Assembly: GCF_003688405.1 (NCBI RefSeq)
Contig: NZ_REFC01000013.1
Coordinates: 248,001-312,000, forward strand
DNA from: Ulvibacter antarcticus
GTDB lineage: Bacteria > Bacteroidota > Bacteroidia > Flavobacteriales > Flavobacteriaceae
Direction of reading: 5' to 3'
Length of the DNA: 64,000 bases
Each line of letters opens with the position of its first letter. Position 1 is the first letter of the stretch. Below the pieces are notes generated by a model that saw only the letters and a list, made by a program, of their open reading frames with translations, was not told the origin of the DNA and ran no database searches. Position numbers and translations under genes: made by a program. Below, piece after piece: positions 9,597 through 18,768 of this stretch.

Positions 9597-11624
9597 ATGC
9601 GCACAACCTCTGGAATTATCACGATTTTAATATGTTTATTTAGCTTTCAATCTTGGGCCCAGATTCAGAAAAATTTTGAAGCCTTAGATGTATTTCAACT
9701 GGAATACACCGACGATCCCCAAATATCTCCGGATGGGAGCACTATTGTTTACCGAAGAACTGGATTCGATATTATGAAAGATGGCGCTAAAGGGGACCTA
9801 TGGACAATCGATACAAATGGCAATAATCACCATAAGCTCACCAATCGGGAGGAGAATGAGAGCCAAGCACATTGGTCACCATCTGGAGATCGAATTGCTT
9901 TTGTAAGCAAGAGTGAGAATGGTAATGAAATTTATATGTATTGGAAGGAAAACGGAGCACTTGCAAAATTAACGCAGTTAGAGAGTAGTCCTTCCTCGAT
10001 AAATTGGTCGCCAGATGGGAAATCTATTGCTTTTTCTATGAAGATAGACGCGAAAGCTCCTGTAATAGCAAAAATGCCTGAAAAACCAAAGGATGCAAAA
10101 TGGGCCGACGCACCCAGAATCACAGATCGATTAAAGCATGAGGCCGATGGGGCAGGATATTTGAAACCCGGATTTTCACATATTTTTATTCTTTCTTCGG
10201 AAGGCGGCACGCCTCGACAGATTACTTCCGGGGATTATAATCACGGTGGAAGCTTAAGCTGGTCACCAGATGGTCGTAAGATTTATTTTTCTGCAAATAG
10301 AAGTCAGGATTGGGAATATGATTTTCGCAATAGTGAAGTTTATTCGGTTGATGTGTTTACTGGCGATACTGAAGCTCTTACCGATCGCGATGGACCAGAC
10401 GGCTCACCAATTGTTTCTCCAAACGGAAAATATATTATTTATACAGGATTTGGAGATAAAAGAGAGGCTTATCAGATAGAGGCACTTCAGATTATGGATG
10501 TTGATGGTGCCAACAAACGCATTGTTTCAGGCCAATTAGATAGGGACGTGGCTGATGTGGTTTGGGCAAACGATAGTAAGGGTGTTTATTTTAAATACAA
10601 CGATCTGGGTCTTACTAAGCTTGGATATATGGATCTGAAAGGTAAAGTAACCGAGATCGTAAATAATGTTGGGGGAACTACTTTAGGAAGACCTTACGCC
10701 AGCGGAAGTTTTAGTGCTTCAAATAGTGGCGTTATTGCTTATACTCTGTCGCGACCGAATAGACCTGCGGATATTGCTGTGGTTGAAAAAGGCAAAAAAG
10801 AAAGGCTTATTACCAAGGTTAATGAAGACTTATTGGATTTCAGAAATATGGGAGCCACGGAGGAGATCAACTACAAATCTTCTGTGGATGGCAGAAATAT
10901 TCAAGGTTGGGTTACCTATCCTCCGAATTATGTAAAAGGCTCTAAACTTCCATTATTGGTTGAAAATCACGGTGGTCCAATTTTAAATTACGGACCACAT
11001 TTTTCGGCCGAAATTCAGTTGTATGCCGCTGAGGGCTATGCAGTTTTTTATCCGAACCCGAGAGGGAGTACTAGTTATGGAGAAGAGTTTGGGAATCTGT
11101 TATTGAACAATTATCCCGGCGAAGATTATAATGATGTCATGGATGGAGTAGATGAACTGATTAAAAGTGGGATTGCAGATGAAAATCGTTTGTATGTAAC
11201 CGGAGGTAGTGCTGGGGGAATCATGACGGCATGGATTATTGGGAAAAACAACCGTTTTAAAGCGGCGGTGGTTGCTAAACCAGTGATTAATTGGATAAGC
11301 AAGACTTTAACGGCCGACAACTATTTTCAGTACGCCAATTCCAGATATCCGGGACAGCCTTGGGAGAACTTTGAAAATTATTGGAAGTTTTCTCCTATTT
11401 CATTAGTTGGAAATGTTGAAACACCAACAATGGTTATGGTTGGATTGAACGATTTACGAACACCTCCCAGCGAGGCAAAGCAATTGTATCATGCCTTAAA
11501 ACTTCGGAAAATCGAGACAGTGTTGGTCGAAATCCCGGATGCTTCTCATGGAATCGCTGCACGACCAAGCAATTTAATTACAAAGGTTGCACATACATTG
11601 GCTTGGTTTGAGAAGTATAAGTAG
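9597..11624 (+). CDS. S9 family serine peptidase (prolyl oligopeptidase / acylaminoacyl-peptidase type)
   Basis: The 675-residue protein has a signal peptide ending near QSWAQ, a WD40-like TolB/DPP-IV propeller (repeated SPDGxxIxF/Y strands) over about residues 30-400, and a C-terminal alpha/beta-hydrolase. The nucleophile is in GGSAGG (Ser about 538), the acid is in GLNDLRTPP (about 619) and the histidine in DASHG (about 651). Such periplasmic or secreted enzymes cleave short peptides or acylated N-termini. It is divergent from the T9SS protein, with 88 bases between the two starts that must hold both promoters. Confidence 0.92.
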   Translation: MRTTSGIITILICLFSFQSWAQIQKNFEALDVFQLEYTDDPQISPDGSTIVYRRTGFDIMKDGAKGDLWTIDTNGNNHHKLTNREENESQAHWSPSGDRIAFVSKSENGNEIYMYWKENGALAKLTQLESSPSSINWSPDGKSIAFSMKIDAKAPVIAKMPEKPKDAKWADAPRITDRLKHEADGAGYLKPGFSHIFILSSEGGTPRQITSGDYNHGGSLSWSPDGRKIYFSANRSQDWEYDFRNSEVYSVDVFTGDTEALTDRDGPDGSPIVSPNGKYIIYTGFGDKREAYQIEALQIMDVDGANKRIVSGQLDRDVADVVWANDSKGVYFKYNDLGLTKLGYMDLKGKVTEIVNNVGGTTLGRPYASGSFSASNSGVIAYTLSRPNRPADIAVVEKGKKERLITKVNEDLLDFRNMGATEEINYKSSVDGRNIQGWVTYPPNYVKGSKLPLLVENHGGPILNYGPHFSAEIQLYAAEGYAVFYPNPRGSTSYGEEFGNLLLNNYPGEDYNDVMDGVDELIKSGIADENRLYVTGGSAGGIMTAWIIGKNNRFKAAVVAKPVINWISKTLTADNYFQYANSRYPGQPWENFENYWKFSPISLVGNVETPTMVMVGLNDLRTPPSEAKQLYHALKLRKIETVLVEIPDASHGIAARPSNLITKVAHTLAWFEKYK

Positions 11625-11889
11625 GAAGGCATAAATCAGTGATTTCGCACTTAGGATTTGAAAAAGTCGCTTCAAATATCGCTTGAAGAAATTCAATTTC
11701 ACAATCATTTTAAAGAGTTAAAAACTACTTCCGAAGAGAAAAAACGATTTTCAATACAACGCTACACTTTATAAAGTCTTAAAATTATAAGATAAGTACT
11801 ACAAAATGGGTATGGTAGATGGTGTGGAAAAAATAATTTTAGCTTTATCTTAATGTAAAATTTTGATTTAGGAACATTATTTAGGTTCA

Positions 11890-11918
11890 AACGTTCGTTA
11901 TAGATATAACGAAACGTT
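11890..11918. promoter_or_regulatory. extended palindrome upstream of the beta-propeller lipoprotein
   Basis: AACGTT-CGTTAT-AGAT-ATAACG-A-AACGTT reads as two nested inverted pairs with a single extra base on the right side. It lies 59 bases before the start codon at 11977, in the 352-base gap 11625-11976, which otherwise holds no gene I can support. The symmetry without a T-run suggests a protein-binding site rather than a terminator. Confidence 0.4.
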
Positions 11919-11976
11919 CAATCGATATTTTTATAGTTTCTGAAAAAATTAGTAAAAACCTCAAAACCTAACAAAA

Positions 11977-12999
11977 ATGAAGTATTTAATTCTGTTTTTT
12001 TTGTCCTCGCTCTTAATGATCTCTTCTTGTAAAAATGATGATAATAATACTGATCCCCCGCCGGAAAGCACTGATTATTTTGCAGTAGCTAATCGTAATG
12101 AAGGTACCGTAACAATTTATGATGCCGATACCCAAGGTTTAGTAACAACTATTACGATTTCAGATGCCAATGCGGCTCCGACTTATGTAGTTTTTAGTCG
12201 GGAACGGGATAGACTTTACGTCGCAGATTTCAATAATGAGAAAGTAAGCTTTTACAATACTATAAACTTTACAAAAGAAGGCGAATACGCCACAGGAATG
12301 GGATCTTTCCATATGTGGCTTAATGATGCTGTAGATCAATTGTGGGTAAATAATATTACCGATAAAACGACAACTGTGATTGATTTGAATATTGGTATTA
12401 TCATTGCAACTATAGATTTACCAACTTCAATAGAGATTAATACAGATACTGCGCAGCATGACGTTACCATTTCTCCCGATGGTGAATTTGCCTATATTAG
12501 TGTTTTTTCACAATTAGGTTTAAACTATGTGCTCCAATATGGTACAAACTCCTTATCCCTTATTGACTCCGAAGTGGTTGGAGGTGATCCTCATTTGTTG
12601 GCGGGACCTGTTAATTTGTTCGTGTTGTCTCAAGACGATTCGAATATTAGAGAGTTTAATTATAGTGACCTCACCTACACAGGAAATGTTGGTATTTTCG
12701 CAAATGCACACGGAGTGACTCTTGGCGGAAGCGACAATATTTTTGTGTCGAATATTTCAGACCGAAAGGTAGCATCTTATGATATCGCTACACAGACTAT
12801 ATTAAACATCACCGATGCCGGATCTACTGCCGGAGCCGCACATAATTTAGCTTACAATCCGGATAACGGAATACTAGCGCTCACATTATCGGGATCTAAT
12901 ACGGTCGATTTCTTTAAGGTGGATTCCACTGGAATTACATTTCTATCGTCTGTAGTTTCTGGCGATAATCCCTTTGGAATAGTATATATTGATCGTTAA
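11977..12999 (+). CDS. YncE-like beta-propeller lipoprotein
   Basis: The 340-residue product starts with MKYLILFFLSSLLMISSCKND, a signal peptidase II signal with lipid-anchored Cys18, followed by an acidic linker and a seven-bladed propeller of the YncE/PQQ-like kind (VANRNEGTVTIYDADTQ, LYVADFNNEKVSFYN, AYNPDNGILALTLSGSNTVD). It should be anchored to the outer membrane or periplasmic face of the envelope. No active-site residues are apparent; propellers of this type usually bind ligands or partner proteins. It is monocistronic with its own terminator, and the palindrome just upstream may regulate it. Confidence 0.8.
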   Translation: MKYLILFFLSSLLMISSCKNDDNNTDPPPESTDYFAVANRNEGTVTIYDADTQGLVTTITISDANAAPTYVVFSRERDRLYVADFNNEKVSFYNTINFTKEGEYATGMGSFHMWLNDAVDQLWVNNITDKTTTVIDLNIGIIIATIDLPTSIEINTDTAQHDVTISPDGEFAYISVFSQLGLNYVLQYGTNSLSLIDSEVVGGDPHLLAGPVNLFVLSQDDSNIREFNYSDLTYTGNVGIFANAHGVTLGGSDNIFVSNISDRKVASYDIATQTILNITDAGSTAGAAHNLAYNPDNGILALTLSGSNTVDFFKVDSTGITFLSSVVSGDNPFGIVYIDR

Positions 13000-13026
13000 T
13001 TTATTTGGAGTGATAACTTTTAATAG

Positions 13027-13055
13027 AGCTGTTTAAACTTACTTTTTAAACAGCT
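13027..13055. terminator. bidirectional terminator
   Basis: AGCTGTTTAAA (13027-13037) pairs perfectly with TTTAAACAGCT (13045-13055), followed by TTATT. It lies between the convergent genes ending at 12999 and 13084. Confidence 0.8.
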
Positions 13056-13083
13056 TTATTAGTTTATATACTATTATTGACGT

Positions 13084-13878
13084 TTACTCTGATGGATACC
13101 AATCAAGTTGTATTACTTGAATATCAGGATTACTTTCAGATACAATTGATTTAAATTTTTCAACATCGCTTAGTCCTTCTGTCCCTCTGAAGTGATAAGG
13201 ATATACTTTTTTAGGATTGAAGTCGAGAACAGCGTTGGCGGCACTTTCTACCGTCATAGTATAAGGTAAGTTCATACAAACAAATGCAATATCTATGTCC
13301 TTTAAATTGCGCATTTCAGGAATATCTTCGGTATCACCTGATATATAAACGCGTATGTCGTCATTTTCAAGTACATATCCGTTTCCTCTTCCTTTTTCAT
13401 GAAACTTTAGAGCTTCTTGTCGAAGGTTGTACATTGGGATCGCTTCAATCTGAAAACCATTCGTGTTTCCAGTATCTCCATTATTTAAAACCAATACCGG
13501 ATTTGTAATCGCTTCGGAAAATTTATCCGCCACAGCCTTTGGAGCAATGATATTGGTGTTTGCACCGCTTATTGATGCAATCGTCTCAACATTCATATGG
13601 TCTCCATGAATATCTGTAACCAGAATAATATCCGGGGCTTTTTGACCTTCAAATGCTTTTGCACCTCCCACAGGATCAACATAGATTGTGATGTTGTCCC
13701 ATTCTAATATCATGGTCGCATGAGAAATTGGAATAATATTTAAAACTGGTTCTAAGTCCAACTGAATTTTGTTATTTTGGTTATCACTATTTTCGGCCTC
13801 TGCCGTTGATTTTTCTGATGTGTTTTTGCAGGCAAATACCAAAAAGATTGCCATAAATAGTAAAATTGCATTTTTCAT
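13084..13878 (-). CDS. UlaG-like metallo-beta-lactamase-fold lipoprotein
   Basis: The 264-residue protein begins with a lipoprotein signal (MKNAILLFMAIFLVFACKNTSEK, Cys17). The mature part has the metal-dependent hydrolase pattern of the UlaG branch: ISHATMILEWD, IYVDPVGG, then DIHGDHMN as the HxxxDH-type metal-binding loop, and later YISGDTEDIPEM and YPYHFRGTEG. These supply His and Asp ligands for one or two metal ions. The natural substrate is unknown; relatives are phosphodiesterase or lactone hydrolases. Lipidation would put the enzyme in the periplasm or at the surface. Confidence 0.82.
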   Translation of the reverse strand: MKNAILLFMAIFLVFACKNTSEKSTAEAENSDNQNNKIQLDLEPVLNIIPISHATMILEWDNITIYVDPVGGAKAFEGQKAPDIILVTDIHGDHMNVETIASISGANTNIIAPKAVADKFSEAITNPVLVLNNGDTGNTNGFQIEAIPMYNLRQEALKFHEKGRGNGYVLENDDIRVYISGDTEDIPEMRNLKDIDIAFVCMNLPYTMTVESAANAVLDFNPKKVYPYHFRGTEGLSDVEKFKSIVSESNPDIQVIQLDWYPSE

Positions 13879-13932
13879 TAATGAGGATTTTTATTTAAAA
13901 TACACCATTTTATTTAAAATAGGAAGGGTGTT

Positions 13933-14406
13933 TCACACAACTTTAAGAAATTGAAGTACCATCTTAATATTACTTCGTTTGTATGGACTATCTTTTTCTA
14001 CTGGAATTTCCCTAAAGCCATATTTTCGATAAATATAAATTGCGTTTTCAAGCTTGGTGTTTGAGTAAAGGAAGAGCCTATCGAATTTATTTTTCTTTGC
14101 GTATTTTATACAGTGTTCCATAAGTTTTTGACCAATCTTCTTACCACGCTGATTTGGTAAAACTGCCATTTTGGTGAGTTCAAATACGCCATCGTGCGCC
14201 TTTATTAATGCAACTGTACCCAGAACTATTTCATTTTCTATGGCAAAGAATATATGGCCTCCCGGTTCAATAATATATCGCTCTGGATTACTCAACACTT
14301 CACGATCATAGTCTTCAACATAGAAAAATGTTTCCAGCCATTCAATATTCAGATCGTAAAATGCGCTCTTGTACTTGGGGTCGAAAGGAATTATCTCAAA
14401 ACTCAT
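13933..14406 (-). CDS. GNAT family N-acetyltransferase
   Basis: This 157-residue protein has the acetyl-CoA binding motif A of the GNAT fold, MAVLPNQRGKKIGQKLMEHC (the R/Q-x-x-G-x-G/A loop is QRGKKIG), followed by the motif B region IYIYRKYGFREIPV. It acetylates an unknown amine. Its start overlaps the hutG stop by four bases (ATGA), so it is translationally coupled and is the third gene of the hutI-hutG unit. That suggests, but does not prove, a role connected with histidine degradation. Confidence 0.85.
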   Translation of the reverse strand: MSFEIIPFDPKYKSAFYDLNIEWLETFFYVEDYDREVLSNPERYIIEPGGHIFFAIENEIVLGTVALIKAHDGVFELTKMAVLPNQRGKKIGQKLMEHCIKYAKKNKFDRLFLYSNTKLENAIYIYRKYGFREIPVEKDSPYKRSNIKMVLQFLKVV

Positions 14407-15407
14407 ATAGATATCACATCACTTATTAAATACGAAATAGTCTTTGCTACCTGATTCGGAAATATTCCTGCTTCAGGATTTCCTTCACAGATATGTATGT
14501 AACGACAATGATCTTTTTTTGCGAAATATCGCATAAATCGCCTTGCTTCAGTTATTGAAAACCCACTTGGTGTCATGGCGCTACTTCCCATGGCTTCAAT
14601 AGCATCCATGTCTAATTCGAGTCCGAAATCACTTCCGCAGCAAAAATCATTTGCTTGTTTCATTGCATCGGTAAAGCTTATTTCTTCGGAAACCGATATC
14701 GATTCAAATAAATTGAATTTCACGCGGGATTCGTGCTTATGTATACTTTCAAATACCGCCTGGGATGTATAATTAAGGTGCAATCCGAAGATAAAATAAC
14801 GTTGAAGAAAACCATCCTCAAAAGCATATGAAAAACCATTACCACTATGGCGATGTTCCAAGGCTCTAAAGTCTGTGTGTGCGTCGAAATTGATACAATT
14901 TATAGGCTTCCCGAGAGCATTACTACTTCCTTTTATGTTTCCGAAGCTATTGTTATGTCCTCCTCCAATTAAGATTGGAATTTTTCCGGCTTCAACAATT
15001 TTTTGGACTACTTCTGAAACTTTATTATCAATTTGAGTGACTAATTCACCTAATTTATCCAGGACATTTGGGTCATTATTTGAAATATTACCGGCTTTTT
15101 CGTTTTCTGTTTTACAGTCGATTTCACCAAGGATCATCACGTTTTTAGCATTTGTATAACGATTGTTTTGAATATTACACAGAGCTCTTAATCCGGCAGT
15201 CCAAGCAGTTTCAGCTCCAGACTTTCCTAGATTTGCCCTAACTCCAATAGTTTCCGGGATGCCTACTAGAACGTATTTAACAGCGCTCTTTTTTAACTCG
15301 TCCCAATTGGAAAAAACCATTACAACTTCTCCGAACTTTTGTTCACCTGTCCGAGGATTTGTAAAACTTTCGAGGTCTTTTTTAGTATATGTTTTTAATG
15401 TGCTCAT
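14403..15407 (-). CDS. hutG: formimidoylglutamase (arginase/ureohydrolase family)
   Basis: The 334-residue protein has the binuclear manganese motifs of ureohydrolases: GGGHNNSFGNIKG, NFDAHTDFRALE, and GLELDMDAIEAM near the C-terminus. HutG hydrolyses N-formimino-L-glutamate to glutamate and formamide, the last step of one histidine-degradation route. Overlap with hutI (ATGA at 15404-15407) supports this substrate over arginine or agmatine. The enzyme is cytosolic. hutH and hutU are not in the window, so the pathway must be completed elsewhere. Confidence 0.85.
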   Translation of the reverse strand: MSTLKTYTKKDLESFTNPRTGEQKFGEVVMVFSNWDELKKSAVKYVLVGIPETIGVRANLGKSGAETAWTAGLRALCNIQNNRYTNAKNVMILGEIDCKTENEKAGNISNNDPNVLDKLGELVTQIDNKVSEVVQKIVEAGKIPILIGGGHNNSFGNIKGSSNALGKPINCINFDAHTDFRALEHRHSGNGFSYAFEDGFLQRYFIFGLHLNYTSQAVFESIHKHESRVKFNLFESISVSEEISFTDAMKQANDFCCGSDFGLELDMDAIEAMGSSAMTPSGFSITEARRFMRYFAKKDHCRYIHICEGNPEAGIFPNQVAKTISYLISDVISI

Positions 15408-16642
15408 TCTACTAATTTCCCATTAATAAATACACTATCGATGTTATTACTTCCAAACGCGTAAGGTAAATAACCATAAGATGGAATTTCCTTGGTAAGG
15501 ATCACATTCGCTTTTTTACCTTTAGTGATACTTCCGTGAGTCTCACTCAATCCCATGGCATAAGCAGCATTGATAGTAGCTGCATTAATAGCCTCTTCTG
15601 GTGTTAACTTCATTTTAATACAGGCCGTTGAAACCACAAAATTCATATTTCCGCTGGGGGTCGAGCCCGGATTATAATCGGTGGCTAGTGCTAATGGTAA
15701 ACCTGCATCAATTAGTTTACGGCCCGGTGTATAAGGGATGCTGAGAAAGTAAGAACAGGAGGGAAGCGCTACTGGCATCGTTTCAGAACCCTTGAGTGCC
15801 GTAATATCGTCGTCTGTTAATACTTCGAGATGATCTACGCTCAAGGCATTGTGTTGAACACCCATTGCAACTCCGCCAATCGAATTAAATTGATTGACGT
15901 GTATTTTAGGTATGAGCTTATATTTATTAGCTTCGGAAAGAAGGCGGTCTGTGTCTTCTACGGTAAAATATCCCAACTCACAGAAAATATCAACGTAATC
16001 AGCGAGCCCTTCTGAAGCAATCTTCGGAAGCATTTCGTTGCAAATGAGATCCATATAGGCATCCTTATCGTTTTTAAATTCGGTTGGAATAGCGTGGGCG
16101 CCTAGAAAAGTAGTTTTTACGGTTACAGGATAATTTTCACCAAGTTTTTTAGCAACTCTTAGCATTCTCATTTCGGCTTCGGTTGTAAGTCCGTAGCCAC
16201 TTTTTATCTCGATAGCGCCTGTTCCCAAACGCATTACTTCTTCCAAACGTTTAGCAGATTGTTGATAAAGTTCTTCTTCGGAAGTTTCTTGAAGTTTCTT
16301 TGCAGAGTTAACAATACCCCCGCCTTTATTAGCAATTTCCTGATAGGAGAGTCCGTTGATGCGATCTACAAATTCCTGTTCCCGGTTTCCGGCATAGACA
16401 AGGTGTGTATGTGAATCGCACCAAGCGGGCAATACCATCTTTCCGAAGCAATCGATCGTATTTTCCACCTTTGCAGAAATAAGTTGATCCATACTTCCGA
16501 AGTCGCAAATAAGGCCATCCTCGATTAGTAACCAGGCATTTTTAATAGTAGGAAGCTCTTTCATTTGATGCCCTTTGAGCATTTTTGTAGATTCAGGACG
16601 TACCTGAAGCAATTCTTTGATATTAAAAAGTAGAAGTTTCAT
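15404..16642 (-). CDS. hutI: imidazolonepropionase
   Basis: The 412-residue amidohydrolase has the metal-binding DSHTHLVYAGNREQEF near residue 78 and the GIEIKSGYGL, HAIPTEF, IHVNQF, HLEVLTDDD and ALATDYNPGS segments characteristic of HutI, in the expected order. It opens the imidazolone ring of 4-imidazolone-5-propionate to N-formiminoglutamate, the substrate of the overlapping hutG product. Length is typical. It is the first gene of a three-gene minus-strand operon and is divergent from the trans-sulfuration gene, with about 60 bases between the starts. Confidence 0.93.
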   Translation of the reverse strand: MKLLLFNIKELLQVRPESTKMLKGHQMKELPTIKNAWLLIEDGLICDFGSMDQLISAKVENTIDCFGKMVLPAWCDSHTHLVYAGNREQEFVDRINGLSYQEIANKGGGIVNSAKKLQETSEEELYQQSAKRLEEVMRLGTGAIEIKSGYGLTTEAEMRMLRVAKKLGENYPVTVKTTFLGAHAIPTEFKNDKDAYMDLICNEMLPKIASEGLADYVDIFCELGYFTVEDTDRLLSEANKYKLIPKIHVNQFNSIGGVAMGVQHNALSVDHLEVLTDDDITALKGSETMPVALPSCSYFLSIPYTPGRKLIDAGLPLALATDYNPGSTPSGNMNFVVSTACIKMKLTPEEAINAATINAAYAMGLSETHGSITKGKKANVILTKEIPSYGYLPYAFGSNNIDSVFINGKLVE

Positions 16643-16704
16643 TGGATAAAGATAGCAAACCTGAAAAGGAATTTATAAATTAGAGCAGCGAAAATTTAGT
16701 AAAA

Positions 16705-17871
16705 ATGAAAGATCAAAAATTAGGAATAAATACTATTTGCACACATGTTGGTGAAATCAAGGATGAACAGTTCAAAGGGGCTATTTCACCTTTGTATATG
16801 TCGAGTTCATATGCGTATGAAGGAGTTGATGTAAAGCGATATCCGCGTTATTTTAATACACCCAATCAGGAAGCCTTGAATAAAAAAGTGGCGATGTTGG
16901 AGAAATGTGAGGCTGGTCTTATCTTCGGAAGTGGGATGGCAGCTGTAAGCACCACTTTGTTGGCATTCTTAAATAAAGGAGATCATGTGGTAGTTCAAAA
17001 GACTATTTATGGTGGAGCTTATAATTTTATTGTGGAAGAGTTTCCGAAGTTCGGAATAGAATTTTCTTTTACACAAGGTTTTTCTGAAGCTGATTTTGAT
17101 TCAGAAATAAAAGACAACACAAAAGTGATTTATGTAGAAACGCCTTCAAATCCACTAATGCTTATAACAGACTTGGAAATGATTTCGCGAATTTCAAAAG
17201 ATAGAGGTCTTGTAAGTATGATCGATAATACATTTGCGTCTCCTATTAATCAGACTCCTTCAGATTTTGGAATTGATATCATGCTCCATAGTGCAACTAA
17301 ATACATGGGTGGGCATAGTGATATATGTGCTGGAGCTGTGGCAGCTTCCGAAGAACATATAAAAAAGATCTGGAATGTAGGTAAAAATCTCGGCGGTAGT
17401 TTAAGCGATTATACTGTTTGGTTGCTGGAACGAAGTATGAAAACTATGGCAATTCGTGTCAAGGCACAGAATAGAAATGCAAAGAAAATGGCAAAGTGGT
17501 TGGAATCACATGCTATGGTAACCAAAGTTTATTATCCGGGCTTAAAGTCACATCCCGATTACGAACTTGCTAAAAAGCAGATGCGAGGTTTTTCAGGAAT
17601 GCTTTCTTTTGAATTAAACTCAGATATTGATGCAAATCAATTTATGCAATCATTACAATTGGTAAAACAATCCATGAGTTTGGCGGGAATTGAATCAACA
17701 ATATTATCACCTACTAAGACATCACATGCATTGCTTTCGGCAGATGAAAGAGCACATCAAGGAATTGCAGATGGTTTGCTGAGGTTTTCAGTTGGAATTG
17801 AAAATAAAAACGACTTAATAGCCGATTTTGAACAGGCATTTGAAAAAGTGGCTAAAAAACAATTGGTTTAA
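16705..17871 (+). CDS. PLP-dependent trans-sulfuration enzyme (cystathionine gamma-lyase/synthase or methionine gamma-lyase family)
   Basis: The 388-residue protein is a full-length member of the Cys/Met metabolism PLP family. It shows YPRYFNTPNQEAL, FGSGMAAVSTTL, the substrate/PLP segment YVETPSNPLM, IDNTFASP, and the Schiff-base lysine in HSATKYMGGHSD. The exact reaction (beta/gamma elimination or replacement on cystathionine, homocysteine or methionine) is not decided by these motifs. It is 28 bases upstream of bshB1, and a cysteine-producing enzyme beside a bacillithiol gene would make metabolic sense, since bacillithiol contains cysteine. Confidence 0.88.
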   Translation: MKDQKLGINTICTHVGEIKDEQFKGAISPLYMSSSYAYEGVDVKRYPRYFNTPNQEALNKKVAMLEKCEAGLIFGSGMAAVSTTLLAFLNKGDHVVVQKTIYGGAYNFIVEEFPKFGIEFSFTQGFSEADFDSEIKDNTKVIYVETPSNPLMLITDLEMISRISKDRGLVSMIDNTFASPINQTPSDFGIDIMLHSATKYMGGHSDICAGAVAASEEHIKKIWNVGKNLGGSLSDYTVWLLERSMKTMAIRVKAQNRNAKKMAKWLESHAMVTKVYYPGLKSHPDYELAKKQMRGFSGMLSFELNSDIDANQFMQSLQLVKQSMSLAGIESTILSPTKTSHALLSADERAHQGIADGLLRFSVGIENKNDLIADFEQAFEKVAKKQLV

Positions 17872-17899
17872 TAAAACATCCTGTTAAAGAACTCAACGT

Positions 17900-18616
17900 A
17901 TGAAGTTAGATATTCTTGCCATAGGAGCCCATCCCGACGATGTTGAATTGGGTTGTGGGGCGACGATTGCAAAGGAAATAAGTAAAGGGAAACGAGTTGG
18001 TATTTTGGATCTCACAAGAGGGGAGCTAGGTACCAGAGGAACTGCTCAAATAAGGGATGTTGAAGCGGCAAATGCTGCTAAAATTTTGGGAGCTTCATTT
18101 CGAGAAAACCTGGAATTTGCAGATGGTTTTTTTGTAAATAACGCTTCTAGTCAATTGGAAATTATAAAAATCATTCGAAAATACGAACCGGATATTGTGC
18201 TCTGCAATGCCGTTGACGATCGCCATATTGATCATGGGAAGGGTAGTAAACTGGCAAGTGACGCTTGTTTTCTTAGTGGACTTAAAAAGATAGAAACGAT
18301 ACACGAAGGGAATCATCAAAAAGCATGGCGTCCTAAACATGTGTATCATTACATACAATGGAAAAATATCACACCCGATTTTGTAGTTGATGTTTCCGGA
18401 TTTATCGATAAAAAGAAACAAGCGGTATTCGCGTATGAAAGTCAGTTTCATAAAGAAGGAGCTAAAGAGCCTGAAACGCCTATAACTTCTACCAACTTTA
18501 GGGATAGTATTGAGTATCGTGCTCGTGATTTAGGCAGGTTAATCGGTGTGGAACACGCTGAGGGTTTTACGACAGAACGTTATGTCGCGGTGTCCTCTTT
18601 ATTCGATTTGAAATAA
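17900..18616 (+). CDS. bshB1: bacillithiol biosynthesis deacetylase BshB1
   Basis: The 238-residue zinc hydrolase of the LmbE/PIG-L fold has the zinc ligands in GAHPDDVELGCG near residue 12 and the downstream NAVDDRHIDHGKGS segment. The LTRGELGTRGT loop and overall length match BshB1, which deacetylates GlcNAc-malate to GlcN-malate in bacillithiol synthesis. Bacillithiol is the low-molecular-weight thiol of many Bacteroidota. It probably shares a transcript with the trans-sulfuration gene upstream. Confidence 0.9.
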   Translation: MKLDILAIGAHPDDVELGCGATIAKEISKGKRVGILDLTRGELGTRGTAQIRDVEAANAAKILGASFRENLEFADGFFVNNASSQLEIIKIIRKYEPDIVLCNAVDDRHIDHGKGSKLASDACFLSGLKKIETIHEGNHQKAWRPKHVYHYIQWKNITPDFVVDVSGFIDKKKQAVFAYESQFHKEGAKEPETPITSTNFRDSIEYRARDLGRLIGVEHAEGFTTERYVAVSSLFDLK

Positions 18617-18635
18617 AAAATCTTGTAATTTTCTA

Positions 18636-18666
18636 TTGTGCAACCGTATTAATTGAATTATATTTG
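18636..18666 (+). promoter_or_regulatory. Bacteroidota promoter of tRNA-His
   Basis: TTG at 18636-18638, a 20-base spacer, then TATATTTG at 18659-18666 match the -33 and -7 elements (TTG ... TAnnTTTG) used by the Bacteroidota primary sigma factor. The tRNA begins 28 bases downstream. Confidence 0.75.
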
Positions 18667-18694
18667 CAACCGCTTTCGAAGCGAAATACAAATG

Positions 18695-18768
18695 GTGGTT
18701 GTAGCTCAGTTGGTTAGAGCATCGGTTTGTGGTACCGAGGGTCGCCGGTTCGAGCCCGGTCTTCCACC
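18695..18768 (+). tRNA. tRNA-His (anticodon GTG)
   Basis: The sequence folds as a cloverleaf with D arm TAGCTCAGTTGGTTAGAGCA, anticodon stem-loop CGGTTTGTGGTACCG carrying GTG, and T arm GCCGG-TTCGAGC-CCGGT. An encoded G at 18694 can serve as the extra G-1 that pairs with C73, the identity mark of tRNA-His. The acceptor stem has two adjacent U-U mismatches (positions 5-68 and 6-67). Only CA follows C73, so the CCA end is not fully encoded. The 3' third is duplicated downstream. Confidence 0.9.
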
